From: Bacteroidota bacterium
Lineage (GTDB): Bacteria > Bacteroidota > Bacteroidia > Cytophagales > Cyclobacteriaceae
NCBI GenBank assembly: GCA_003242315.1
Contig: QGUY01000043.1
Span: forward strand, 1-19,334
DNA length: 19,334 nucleotides
Reading direction: 5' to 3'
The notes beneath the pieces are model-generated. The model was not told the DNA's origin, did no database searches, and saw nothing but the letters and a program-made list of their open reading frames with translations. Made by a program: the position numbers and the translations under genes. Of this stretch, positions 7,992-15,338 are shown piece by piece. Each line of letters starts with the position of its first letter. Within the stretch, counting starts at the first letter, position 1.

Positions 7992-8257
7992 TGGGTCTTT
8001 TTTGTTTCCTGATACTGTGTCACCGAAATCGATCAGCCGTTGCAGTGTGCAAGTTTGCGAAACACCTGCTGTAAATCAAATCGTACGGCTTTTCATCCGG
8101 TTAACATTGCTAACGGTCATAGCGAAGGACAATTGTCCCTTTGCGCAAGGCTAAAATACAATGAAGAGCAGAAATAGGCAATAGGGGGTGCGTTAATATC
8201 TGATCTGCCTAACGTGAATCTCTTACTCTCCCTACCGTCACACTGCCCACTGCCGTA
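7992..8257. other. Spacer upstream of the Pif1-like gene; palindromes, no gene seen
   Basis: These 266 bp separate two minus-strand genes, the S24 repressor and the Pif1-like helicase. No convincing ORF or RNA gene is visible. Two perfect palindromes lie close together: GGACAATTGTCC (8127-8138) and TTGCGCAA (8141-8148), about 140-155 bp upstream of the helicase start. At 8101-8113 the minus strand reads TTAGCAATGTTAA, which contains the TTAGCA half-site seen at the imuA promoter. The end near 8240-8280 is rich in short ACTGCCCA-type repeats. Confidence 0.45.
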
Positions 8258-8941
8258 CTACCCACCACTGCCCATTGCATCCCGATAACTATCGGGATGC
8301 CTACTGCCCATTGGAAACTCCTGGCTTATATACGCTTTCGCGGCCCAGGCTTCATGGATCTCCATGGGGTCCACAGTGTAGGGTTTATATTTCGAGTTGT
8401 CGGAGACCAAAGTCAACACCCCCTGGTCGCGGATATGATTAAACACCCGTTTGTATACAATACCTTCGTTCCGTGTCACCAGAACGTACGTCCTGCCGTC
8501 CTTGAGATCACTCAGACGCTCTACTTTCTCTCCTATTACTATAGAGCCGGAGGGCAGCGGAAGCATGCTGTCGCCCATGATCTCAAACGCACGGAAATTT
8601 CCCTTTCCGAGGAAGGGAAGAGAAATATGCGGCAGTTCACTTACATATTCATCGTCCGGAAACCCCTTTTGATAACCTGCCGCCGCCCGAACCGGCACAA
8701 GAGGTATTTGTCCCGGTGTTTCATTCCTGGCAACCTTGATTCGGTTACTTTCCCTCAGCAAGTCATCCACCTTTGTGCCTGCCAAATCAGCCAGGCTAAG
8801 CAGAAACTGATAGCTTGGCGCTGCGCGACCCTCCTCGTAGGCACCCAGTGAGGCGCGGGTGACACCTAATTTCTCAGCCAAAGCAGACTGTGTTAGTCCA
8901 AGTTCTCGCCGGATCAGCCTGATCTTTTCGTTAAGATTCAC
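8258..8941 (-). CDS. XRE-family S24 repressor, self-cleaving LexA/CI-like regulator of the mutagenesis cassette
   Basis: Residues 5-62 form an XRE/CI-type helix-turn-helix (LTQSALAEKLGVTRASLGAYEEG). The C-terminal half is a peptidase S24 domain with an Ala88-Gly89 cleavage site in VRAAAGY, catalytic Ser125 in GDSMLP and Lys164 in VYKRV. All elements needed for RecA-stimulated self-cleavage, as in LexA, UmuD and lambda CI, are therefore present. The start is GTG at 8941, with an in-frame TAG directly upstream. It is divergent from imuA-imuB-dnaE2 across 150 bp. Repeated TTAGCAnAATG sites there are its likely operators, one only 10 bp from its own start, suggesting autoregulation. Residues beyond about 210 appear to be a repeat-derived tail. 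It has no LexA-type winged helix, so I do not call it lexA. Family is certain; damage response is inferred. Confidence 0.85.
   Translation of the reverse strand: MNLNEKIRLIRRELGLTQSALAEKLGVTRASLGAYEEGRAAPSYQFLLSLADLAGTKVDDLLRESNRIKVARNETPGQIPLVPVRAAAGYQKGFPDDEYVSELPHISLPFLGKGNFRAFEIMGDSMLPLPSGSIVIGEKVERLSDLKDGRTYVLVTRNEGIVYKRVFNHIRDQGVLTLVSDNSKYKPYTVDPMEIHEAWAAKAYISQEFPMGSRHPDSYRDAMGSGG
8267..8313. repeat. Hairpin repeat flanked by 11-bp direct repeats, inside the repressor's 3' end
   Basis: GCATCCCGATA (8277-8287) and TATCGGGATGC (8290-8300) form a perfect 11-bp inverted repeat with a 2-base centre. It is bracketed by direct copies of ACTGCCCATTG at 8267-8277 and 8303-8313, with further partial copies at 8241-8270. 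The hairpin is read as coding sequence (HPDSYRD) in the C-terminal tail of the S24 repressor, which implies that the repeat was inserted into or appended to the gene's end. It may also act as part of a transcription end for the minus strand, though no T-run follows. Confidence 0.65.
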
Positions 8942-8950
8942 CTAACTTTT

Positions 8951-8961
8951 TTAGCACAATG
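8951..8961. promoter_or_regulatory. Putative repressor operator O1 (TTAGCACAATG)
   Basis: First of three copies of TTAGCAnAATG in the divergent intergenic region. It sits 10 bp from the GTG start of the S24 repressor, in the leader or promoter of that gene, which fits negative autoregulation. The right half (GCC) is a poorer match to the inverted half-site TGCTAA than the other copies. Confidence 0.5.
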
Positions 8962-9021
8962 CCTTATACGGAGCGAAAATGGCGATTCTATGCGACCTAT
9001 GCAAGAATTATGTTAAAAAAA

Positions 9022-9040
9022 TTAGCAGAATGATTGCTAA
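9022..9040. promoter_or_regulatory. Putative repressor operator O2 (TTAGCAGAATGATTGCTAA)
   Basis: Contains TTAGCAGAATG and, with it, the inverted half-site TGCTAA, giving the perfect dyad TTAGCA-N7-TGCTAA. It overlaps the proposed -33 TTG (9034-9036) of the imuA promoter, so bound repressor would block RNA polymerase. Confidence 0.58.
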
Positions 9041-9045
9041 ATATA

Positions 9046-9059
9046 TTAGCATAATGCTA
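9046..9059. promoter_or_regulatory. Putative repressor operator O3 (TTAGCATAATGCTA)
   Basis: Third copy of TTAGCAnAATG. The core TAGCAT-A-ATGCTA is a perfect 13-bp palindrome (9047-9059). O3 starts 24 bp after O2 and its end overlaps the -7 element at 9058. Close tandem spacing suggests cooperative binding of repressor dimers on one or two helical turns. Confidence 0.58.
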
Positions 9060-9065
9060 CCTTTG
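9058..9065 (+). promoter_or_regulatory. Promoter -7 element (TACCTTTG) for imuA-imuB-dnaE2
   Basis: TACCTTTG is an exact match to the Bacteroidota primary-sigma -7 consensus TAnnTTTG. A TTG at 9034-9036, 21 bp upstream, is a plausible -33 element. Transcription would start about 7 bp downstream, near 9072, leaving a leader of roughly 20 nt before the imuA ATG. Both elements overlap the proposed operators. Confidence 0.55.
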
Positions 9066-9091
9066 AAGCCCACCAGGTAAAAAAGCAGCAC

Positions 9092-9808
9092 ATGCACGCA
9101 TCAGTGGCCGATAGGATCAAAGACCTAAAAGCGCAGATTATGCGGCTCGAGGGCTTTAAGTCTGCCACGGGGACATGGCCTGATACCTCCACCAGGGCCT
9201 TTCCCTGGCGTTCGTTTCCATTGGGTGCCGTACATGAATTCCTGTGTGGCGACAGAGTTGATGTGTCTCCAACTGCCGGATTTATTGCAGGATTGCTTTC
9301 ACACCTTTATAGTAAACAAGGTGTGATACTATGGATCAGTGCTTCACGCAGACTGTTCCCACCTGCTCTTGCAGCGTTTGGCCTGAGACCCGAATGCGTC
9401 ATATTTCTCGACGCAGCCCGCGAGCGTGATGTAACGTGGGCCATGGAAGAAGCACTGAAATGTCCGGCGCTCTCCGCTGTAGTGGGAGAAATCCGTGATC
9501 TCGACTTCACAGCTTCGAGACGACTTCAATTGGCGGTGGAACGAAGCTGCGTCACCGGATTTGTCATCAGAAAGAATCTCAGCACGATCAATACAACAGC
9601 CTGTGTTTCGCGGTGGAGGATTACTTCCTTGCCCGGTGCTACTGACGACGATATGCCCGGTGTTGGATTCCCGGTATGGAAAATCGAACTCCTGAGAATG
9701 CGAAATGGCCAACCAGGGTGTTGGGTGGTCCGGTGGATGAACGAAGAATTTGTGGAAGAGCAATTGCACGTGGCAGCGACTGCTGGTCCGGAAAGAAAGG
9801 CGATATGA
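9092..9808 (+). CDS. imuA: ImuA, RecA-related subunit of the mutagenic translesion complex
   Basis: This 238-residue protein is first of three genes in the order imuA-imuB-dnaE2, the damage-inducible mutagenesis cassette known from many bacteria. ImuA proteins are RecA-fold relatives that assist ImuB and DnaE2 in copying past lesions. Visible family features are the PLGAVHEFLCG motif (about 42-52), the strand GVILWISASRRLFPPALAAFGL, and the later segment SAVVGEIRDLDFTASRRLQLAVERSCVTGFVIR. There is no Walker A P-loop: the expected position reads DVSPTAGFIAGLL, so ATP binding is doubtful. The ATG at 9092 is the first in frame after the regulatory region. The stop codon (9806-9808) is one base before the imuB start, indicating coupling. 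The identification rests on gene order plus these motifs. Confidence 0.85.
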   Translation: MHASVADRIKDLKAQIMRLEGFKSATGTWPDTSTRAFPWRSFPLGAVHEFLCGDRVDVSPTAGFIAGLLSHLYSKQGVILWISASRRLFPPALAAFGLRPECVIFLDAARERDVTWAMEEALKCPALSAVVGEIRDLDFTASRRLQLAVERSCVTGFVIRKNLSTINTTACVSRWRITSLPGATDDDMPGVGFPVWKIELLRMRNGQPGCWVVRWMNEEFVEEQLHVAATAGPERKAI

Positions 9809-9809
9809 A

Positions 9810-11309
9810 ATGGCTGCGCGTTATGTCTCGATATGGTTCCGTTATCTGAAGACGGACTGGTGCTCGCTCGACAAGCCCCAGCTTAAAGAAGTCCCCTTCG
9901 TTCTCCGGTCGCCTTCGCATGGAAGAATGGTTATCGTTGCTGCCAATGAAAATGCCCGGGCCAAAGGAATACGTATTGGTGATGTTCTGGCGGATGCACG
10001 TGCCCTCGTACCTGGGCTTGAAGTCCTCGATGATATGCCCGAGGTATGGGACAAACTTCTTCGGCGTCTTGCAGAATGGTGCATTCGTTTTACTCCAGTT
10101 GTGGCTGTAGATCCGCCCGACGGATTGTTACTTGATGCAACAGGCTGCGCTCACCTGTGGGGAGGCGAAGAGAAGTACATAGCGGCAATTAACCGAGGCC
10201 TCTCAAATAAAGGGTATGACGTTCGCGTTGGCATGGCAGAGACACCTCTTGTTGCCTGGGGTGTAGCCCGGTATGGTGTGAATCCACTTGTCCCCGCAGG
10301 TGAAAACACTAATGCGTTGTTGGCCCTGCCTGTTGAAGCGCTGCGGCTTGAATTTGAAATTACAGATCGGCTGAGGCGATTAGGCCTGCACAAGGTCAGG
10401 CAATTCATCTCAATGCCGAGAACTTCACTGAGGAGACGCTTTGGTGCGGAGTTTCTTCGCCAGTTGGATCTCGCCTTGGGACGTGAGTCGGTTCCGCTGG
10501 AACCTGTAATGCCTGTCGAGCCTTATCGAGAGCAGCTTCCGTGCCTCGAGCCCGTTCTCACGGTGGCGGGAATTGAAATTGCCCTGCGTGAACTTCTTGA
10601 CCGGTTGTGTACGCGATTGGAGAAGGAACAGAAGGGACTTCGCACAGCAGTATTCAAAGGCTATCGCGTCGATGGTAAATGGATGCAAGTTGAGATTTCC
10701 ACAAGCAAGGCTACCCGTAACCGGGAACATGTGTTTAAGCTGTTTGCCTTGAGGTTTTCATCCCTTGAACCCGGCATGGGCATTGAACTTTTCATTTTGG
10801 AGGCACCCAAGGTGGAACCATACAGTGCTCAGCAGGAAAGAATGTGGGATGCGTCGGGTGGTCTTGAAGATGTACGACTTGCAGAACTCATCGATCGTCT
10901 GGCTAATCATGTCGGTGCGACGAGAATCAAACGCTATTTACCGGATGAACACTATTGGCCCGAGCGTTCGATAAAATTGGCGCAATCCCTCCAGGAGAAG
11001 CCCACGACAACCTGGCCCTCACAGAAGCCAAGGCCCCTGCAGTTATTGGACCCCCCCGAACGTATCGAGGTTACTGCTCCCATACCGGATTATCCTCCGA
11101 TGCTTTTCCGATACAATGGGAAGTTGCATCATGTGGCTCGCGCTGATGGTCCGGAACGCATCGAACGTGAATGGTGGATAGAGAAGGGAAGACATCGCGA
11201 TTACTATTGCGTAGAGGATGACGAGGGATATCGCTACTGGCTCTTCCGACTGGGGCATTATGACGACGAGAAAGCTAGTGAATGGTTCATGCATGGATTC
11301 TTTGCCTGA
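9810..11309 (+). CDS. imuB: ImuB, catalytically inactive Y-family polymerase homologue
   Basis: ImuB is a DinB/UmuC relative that works as a scaffold, bringing DnaE2 and ImuA to the sliding clamp. The start is ATG 9810 (MAARYVSIWFRYLKTDW, 499 residues), one base after the imuA stop; an upstream in-frame TTG at 9750 would run inside imuA and is not favoured. The Y-family palm acidic residues are missing. The first motif reads VSIWFRYL instead of a DMDAFF-type sequence, and the second (about 97-118) reads VAVDPPDGLLLDATG with no SxDE pair. Helix-hairpin-helix-like and little-finger regions follow. Near residue 411, QLLDPPERI sits where ImuB proteins carry a clamp-binding or partner motif. DnaE2 begins 6 bp downstream. 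Confidence is high from order, length and motif loss. Confidence 0.9.
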   Translation: MAARYVSIWFRYLKTDWCSLDKPQLKEVPFVLRSPSHGRMVIVAANENARAKGIRIGDVLADARALVPGLEVLDDMPEVWDKLLRRLAEWCIRFTPVVAVDPPDGLLLDATGCAHLWGGEEKYIAAINRGLSNKGYDVRVGMAETPLVAWGVARYGVNPLVPAGENTNALLALPVEALRLEFEITDRLRRLGLHKVRQFISMPRTSLRRRFGAEFLRQLDLALGRESVPLEPVMPVEPYREQLPCLEPVLTVAGIEIALRELLDRLCTRLEKEQKGLRTAVFKGYRVDGKWMQVEISTSKATRNREHVFKLFALRFSSLEPGMGIELFILEAPKVEPYSAQQERMWDASGGLEDVRLAELIDRLANHVGATRIKRYLPDEHYWPERSIKLAQSLQEKPTTTWPSQKPRPLQLLDPPERIEVTAPIPDYPPMLFRYNGKLHHVARADGPERIEREWWIEKGRHRDYYCVEDDEGYRYWLFRLGHYDDEKASEWFMHGFFA

Positions 11310-11315
11310 TAAGTT

Positions 11316-14300
11316 ATGCAGGATGTATTGCGATATACGGAACTACAGGTCACAACTAACTTTAGCTTCCTTCGGGGTGCATCCCATCCTGAAGAGTTGA
11401 TTGGCGAGGCGGCGGCGCTGGGATATACGTCCATAGCCGTAACTGATCGCAATACGTTAGCAGGAATTGTTCGCGCGCATGCTGCAGCAAAACAGCTGGG
11501 CATTAGATTAATTCCCGGATGCCGACTGGATTTGACTGACGGTCCTTCGCTGCTGATGTATCCTATGAACCTGGCCGGATATTCGCGCCTCACGAATCTG
11601 CTCACAACAGGTAACCTTCGTACTGAAAAAGCAAAGTGCGAATTGTATCGTTCCGATGTATATGCTTATGCGGAAGGATCGAAGTTCATTGTGGTGCCGC
11701 CTGATCTGAACCGGACTTTTGAATTTGACCCTTCATTCATTGCAGTACTAAAAGAGTATCGTGATGTCTTTGGCGAGCATCTTTCCATTGCTGCAAGCAG
11801 ATTGTATGATGGCAATGATGCCAAGCGACTGTTTCGAATCCATCAACTGTGTCGGCAACTCAGAATAGGTATGGTGGCCACGAATGATGTCCACTACCAT
11901 AACCCTCAGCGACGGGAACTTCAGGATATTGTCACCTGTGTACGCGAAAAATGTACAATCCAAGCAGCAGGCTATCGCTTGCACGCGAATGCTGAACGAC
12001 ATCTTAAACCCGAGCAGGAGATGCTCCGTCTGTTCAGGCAGTATCCGGAAGCCATTCGTGAAACCCAGACGATAGCTTCCGCTTGTGGTTTTTCCCTTGA
12101 TCAGCTGAAATATCAATATCCCAGGGAAGTCACGCCGGAAGGCCGTACACCTCAGGAGGAACTCGCGTATCTGACATGGCAAGGAGCACGACAAATCTTC
12201 GGGGAAAACATTCCAGAGAAGGTGAAGGCGAACATCGAGTATGAGCTCAGGTTTATTGAAGAAGCTAACTACGCAGAGTACTTTCTTACAGTTTATGACA
12301 TTGTGCGCTATGCACGTGAGAATAAGATTTTATGTCAGGGAAGGGGATCGGCGGCAAACTCTACGGTGTGTTATTGTCTGGGAATAACTTCCGTGGATCC
12401 TTCGAAATTCGATTTGCTTTTTGAGCGATTTATTTCTTCTGCGCGTAACGAGCCTCCCGACATTGATGTTGACTTTGAGCATGAACGTCGTGAGGAGGTG
12501 ATGCAATACATTTATAATAAATACGGCCGCGATCGTGCTGCCGTTGTTGCCACCGTCACCCAACTGCATCATAGGGGGGCAATTCGGGATGTAGGCAAGG
12601 CGATGGGTTTGTCAGTGGATACTATTAATCGTTTGTCAGGTCTGATCTGGGATTTTAACGACGAAGGTTTCGACAGAGAACGCATACTCAGCCAGGGGAT
12701 CAATCCTGATGATCCTGTGATCAACAAAGTGCTTCGACTCACAGAACAGTTCATGGGATTTCCACGCCAGCTCGGACAGCATACGGGTGGGTTTGTCATT
12801 ACTGACGGCAGGCTATCCGACCTCTGTCCGATTCTTAATGCACGGATGGAAAACCGGACGAACATTGAATGGAACAAGGACGACATCGACGCGCTGGGAT
12901 TCATGAAGATCGATGTACTCGCGCTGGGTATGCTCACATGCATCCGAAAGGCATTCGACCTGGCGAAGAAGCATTACGATCTTGACCTCACCCTGGCGAA
13001 TATTCCACAGGATGATCCGGCGGTGTACGAGATGATAAGTCGTGCCGATACGATCGGCGTGTTCCAGATTGAAAGTCGCGCGCAGATGTCGATGCTCCCA
13101 CGGTTGAAGCCGAAGACTTTTTATGACCTGGTTATTGAAGTTGCTATTGTAAGGCCAGGTCCCATCCAGGGAGACATGGTGCATCCATACCTTCGTCGAC
13201 GCAATGGCGAGGAGCCTGTGGAATTTCCTTCAAAGGAACTGGAGGACATCCTGGGTCGAACCCTTGGTGTTCCCTTGTTTCAGGAGCAGGCGATGAAGAT
13301 TGCCATTGTTGCTGCTGGTTTTTCGCCCGCTGAAGCCGATCAGCTTCGGAGGAGTATGGCAACTTTTAAGGTGAACGGGAAGGTATCTCATTTCCGCGAC
13401 AAGCTGATCAACGGAATGACGGCGAACGGATACAGTCGTGAGTATGCCGAAAGAGTATTCCGACAATTGGAGGGATTTGGAAGTTATGGTTTCCCTGAGA
13501 GCCATGCTGTGAGTTTTGCTCTGTTGGTTTATGTATCGTCATGGCTGAAGTGTTATTACCCAGATGTGTTTGCGTGTGCTTTGCTCAACAGCCAGCCCAT
13601 GGGATTTTATCATCCTGCGCAGATTGTTGGCGATGCGCGCAAGCACGGAGTAGAAGTACGTTCGGTGGATGTGAACTACTCTGGCTGGGATTATACGCTC
13701 GAGGAGAAATCGGGTAAGTACTGTGCGTTAAGGTTGGGTTTCAGACAGGTGAAAGGATTGCGTGAGGAGGACATGAAGCGGCTGGTGGAATGCAGGGGAG
13801 GAGGGTATCGATCCGTTCAGGAACTCCGCGATGTGGGCATGACCGAAGCAATTTTGGAGCGATTGGCTGATGCGGATGCTTTTCGATCGATGGGCTTTGA
13901 TCGTCGTGAAGCGTTGTGGAAAGTATCGACGAAGGATTATCAGAAGGATTCTGTATTCGTGGCGGAGGAGGTGAAGCATGATCTTGAGGAGAAAGTTGAC
14001 CTTCCACGGATGACTTTGTCGGAGCATGTTGTACACGACTATCACGCGTTGTCAATGTCAGTAAAGGCCCATCCGGTGTCGTTCATTCGTGAGGCACTTG
14101 ACTCATTGCATGTGACGCCCGCAAATCAGTTGAAAAACATCAGACATGGTGAACGTGTCAGAGCCGCGGGACTCGTGCTTGTTCGTCAACGTCCCGGTAC
14201 TGCCAAGGGAGTGTGTTTCATTACAATTGAGGATGAGACGGGTTCTGCTAACCTCGTTGTATTTCCAGATAAGTTTGATGAATACAGAAAGGAGATCATA

Positions 14301-14546
14301 CAATCACGTTTGTTGATGGTGCAAGGCAAACTCCAGAAGGAAGGAGAGGTGATTCACGTTATGGCGGAGCGGTGTTTTAATATTTCAGGGTTGTTGCAGC
14401 GATTGGTGCCCGAGGAGGAAGAGGTTGGAACTGTAGGTACTACTTTTCGTGCGGATGAGACTACGTCAAGACCGGATGAACGGGCTATGCACCCGCGGAA
14501 TGTAGTTCAGCTAAGGATATTTCCGGAGGGGAGGAATTTCAGGTAG
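11316..14546 (+). CDS. dnaE2: Error-prone DNA polymerase III alpha subunit DnaE2
   Basis: DnaE2 (ImuC) is the C-family polymerase that performs mutagenic lesion bypass with ImuA and ImuB. The 1076 residues hold an N-terminal PHP domain with the DnaE2 signature NFSFLRGASHPEEL, then a palm with the catalytic triad Asp384 and Asp386 (PDIDVDF, 381-387) and Asp533 (KIDVLALG). The finger region follows (GVFQIESRAQM, RPGPIQGDMVHPY, QLEGFGSYGFPESHA), then an HhH region, and an OB-fold from about 945 (GLVLVRQRPGTAKGVCFITIEDETG). The C-terminus is short and ends FPEGRNFR, similar to other DnaE2 ends; the tau-binding tail of DnaE1 is absent. The PHP metal-binding HxH at the start is replaced by LQVTTNF, so PHP nuclease activity is probably lost. 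Six bases separate it from imuB. I see no clear terminator after the stop. Confidence 0.95.
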   Translation: MQDVLRYTELQVTTNFSFLRGASHPEELIGEAAALGYTSIAVTDRNTLAGIVRAHAAAKQLGIRLIPGCRLDLTDGPSLLMYPMNLAGYSRLTNLLTTGNLRTEKAKCELYRSDVYAYAEGSKFIVVPPDLNRTFEFDPSFIAVLKEYRDVFGEHLSIAASRLYDGNDAKRLFRIHQLCRQLRIGMVATNDVHYHNPQRRELQDIVTCVREKCTIQAAGYRLHANAERHLKPEQEMLRLFRQYPEAIRETQTIASACGFSLDQLKYQYPREVTPEGRTPQEELAYLTWQGARQIFGENIPEKVKANIEYELRFIEEANYAEYFLTVYDIVRYARENKILCQGRGSAANSTVCYCLGITSVDPSKFDLLFERFISSARNEPPDIDVDFEHERREEVMQYIYNKYGRDRAAVVATVTQLHHRGAIRDVGKAMGLSVDTINRLSGLIWDFNDEGFDRERILSQGINPDDPVINKVLRLTEQFMGFPRQLGQHTGGFVITDGRLSDLCPILNARMENRTNIEWNKDDIDALGFMKIDVLALGMLTCIRKAFDLAKKHYDLDLTLANIPQDDPAVYEMISRADTIGVFQIESRAQMSMLPRLKPKTFYDLVIEVAIVRPGPIQGDMVHPYLRRRNGEEPVEFPSKELEDILGRTLGVPLFQEQAMKIAIVAAGFSPAEADQLRRSMATFKVNGKVSHFRDKLINGMTANGYSREYAERVFRQLEGFGSYGFPESHAVSFALLVYVSSWLKCYYPDVFACALLNSQPMGFYHPAQIVGDARKHGVEVRSVDVNYSGWDYTLEEKSGKYCALRLGFRQVKGLREEDMKRLVECRGGGYRSVQELRDVGMTEAILERLADADAFRSMGFDRREALWKVSTKDYQKDSVFVAEEVKHDLEEKVDLPRMTLSEHVVHDYHALSMSVKAHPVSFIREALDSLHVTPANQLKNIRHGERVRAAGLVLVRQRPGTAKGVCFITIEDETGSANLVVFPDKFDEYRKEIIQSRLLMVQGKLQKEGEVIHVMAERCFNISGLLQRLVPEEEEVGTVGTTFRADETTSRPDERAMHPRNVVQLRIFPEGRNFR

Positions 14547-14823
14547 AACTATGGGATGTGGCGCTTGCTGAAGACTACGACTTAACGAGACTCTATCTAA
14601 TCGATTTGAAGAAGGTAATCATGTAACAATGGTAGGTCACCCCTCCTGTAAGAATAATCCGGCTTGAAAATGGGGGTATAACAATCCAGGCGAATCATAG
14701 GATAGTAGCGTATTCTATCGCAACGCCTTTCGAGGGCTCAAAATAGATTCTGAGCCAAAGGGCAGGATAGAGATAACCCGAGGGCGGAAAATCCCGTTAG
14801 TATTACAAAAAAACCGAATTACC
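14547..14823. other. Spacer after dnaE2 with a weak hairpin, no gene seen
   Basis: In these 277 bp I find no convincing ORF. GGCTCA (14735-14740) and TGAGCC (14751-14756) form a 6-bp stem around a 10-base loop, without a following T-run. It could belong to the leader of the SRPBCC gene. I cannot place a full promoter. Confidence 0.3.
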
Positions 14824-15246
14824 ATGCAAAATCGTCCAGTCGCAACATACCGCACTACCATTAAAGCTCCCGTTGAACGTGTCTGGGAAGCGTTGACTAA
14901 TGCCGAAATTGTAAAGCAGTATTTCTTTGGATCCAATCAGCAAACGGATTGGAAGGTTGGAAGCCCGATAAAGTGGACAGGCGAGTACGAGGGGAAACCC
15001 TATGAAGACAAGGGAGTCGTTCGGGAATTCATTCCGAATAAGAGACTATCCTACGATTACTTCAGCAGCTGGAGCGGTGTGGAAGAAAAGCCCGAAAACT
15101 ATCTTCAGGTTACCTACGAAGTAAAGCCCGTAGCCGAAGGCACCGAACTAACCATTACCCAAACGAACTACGACGAAGAAAAAGCCAAACACTCCTCCGA
15201 AAACTGGGCCTATGTAATAGGCGAAATGAAGAAAATAATTGAATGA
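14824..15246 (+). CDS. SRPBCC (AHSA1/START-like) domain protein
   Basis: This 140-residue single-domain protein of the Bet v1-like/AHSA1 group begins TYRTTIKAPVERVWEALTNAEIVKQYFFG, the standard helix-grip opening in which a beta strand precedes the VW..LT helix. It continues with DWKVGSPIKWTG, then GVVREFIPNKRLSYDYFS, LQVTYEVKPVAEGTELTITQTNYD and a C-terminal helix (ENWAYVIGEMKKIIE). Such domains bind hydrophobic ligands or, in Aha1, Hsp90; small bacterial forms are common and mostly uncharacterised. No signal peptide, so cytoplasmic. It is transcribed alone after the dnaE2 spacer, and a compact hairpin follows the stop. No link to the mutagenesis cassette is visible. Confidence 0.85.
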   Translation: MQNRPVATYRTTIKAPVERVWEALTNAEIVKQYFFGSNQQTDWKVGSPIKWTGEYEGKPYEDKGVVREFIPNKRLSYDYFSSWSGVEEKPENYLQVTYEVKPVAEGTELTITQTNYDEEKAKHSSENWAYVIGEMKKIIE

Positions 15247-15247
15247 T

Positions 15248-15263
15248 GTCCCCTCTTGGGGAC
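15248..15263 (+). terminator. Hairpin directly after the SRPBCC stop; possible terminator
   Basis: GTCCCC-TCTT-GGGGAC is a perfect 6-bp hairpin beginning one base after the stop codon. No T-run follows. The GGGGA strand can alternatively pair with TCCCCA at 15268-15273, so two exclusive hairpins are possible. Its placement between the convergent SRPBCC and 65-residue genes suits transcription ending or mRNA 3'-end protection. Confidence 0.35.
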
Positions 15264-15338
15264 CAATTCCCCAGGAGGTCCTACTCAAGTGGCAGATATC
15301 GAAACGTAAACATGTAAGCATGTGCACCCGTAAGCACA

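Noticed and set aside
8297..8851. Plus-strand ORF of 184 codons opposite the S24 repressor
   Set aside because: Entirely antisense to a clear S24 repressor; composition is that of a shadow frame.
8942..9091. Classical LexA box (CTGT-N8-ACAG or GAAC-N4-GTTC)
   Set aside because: Neither pattern is seen in the intergenic region; the repeated motif there is TTAGCA-based.
9750..9809. Upstream TTG start for imuB giving 519 residues
   Set aside because: The extra residues lie inside imuA and lack similarity to ImuB N-termini; ATG 9810, one base after the imuA stop, fits better.
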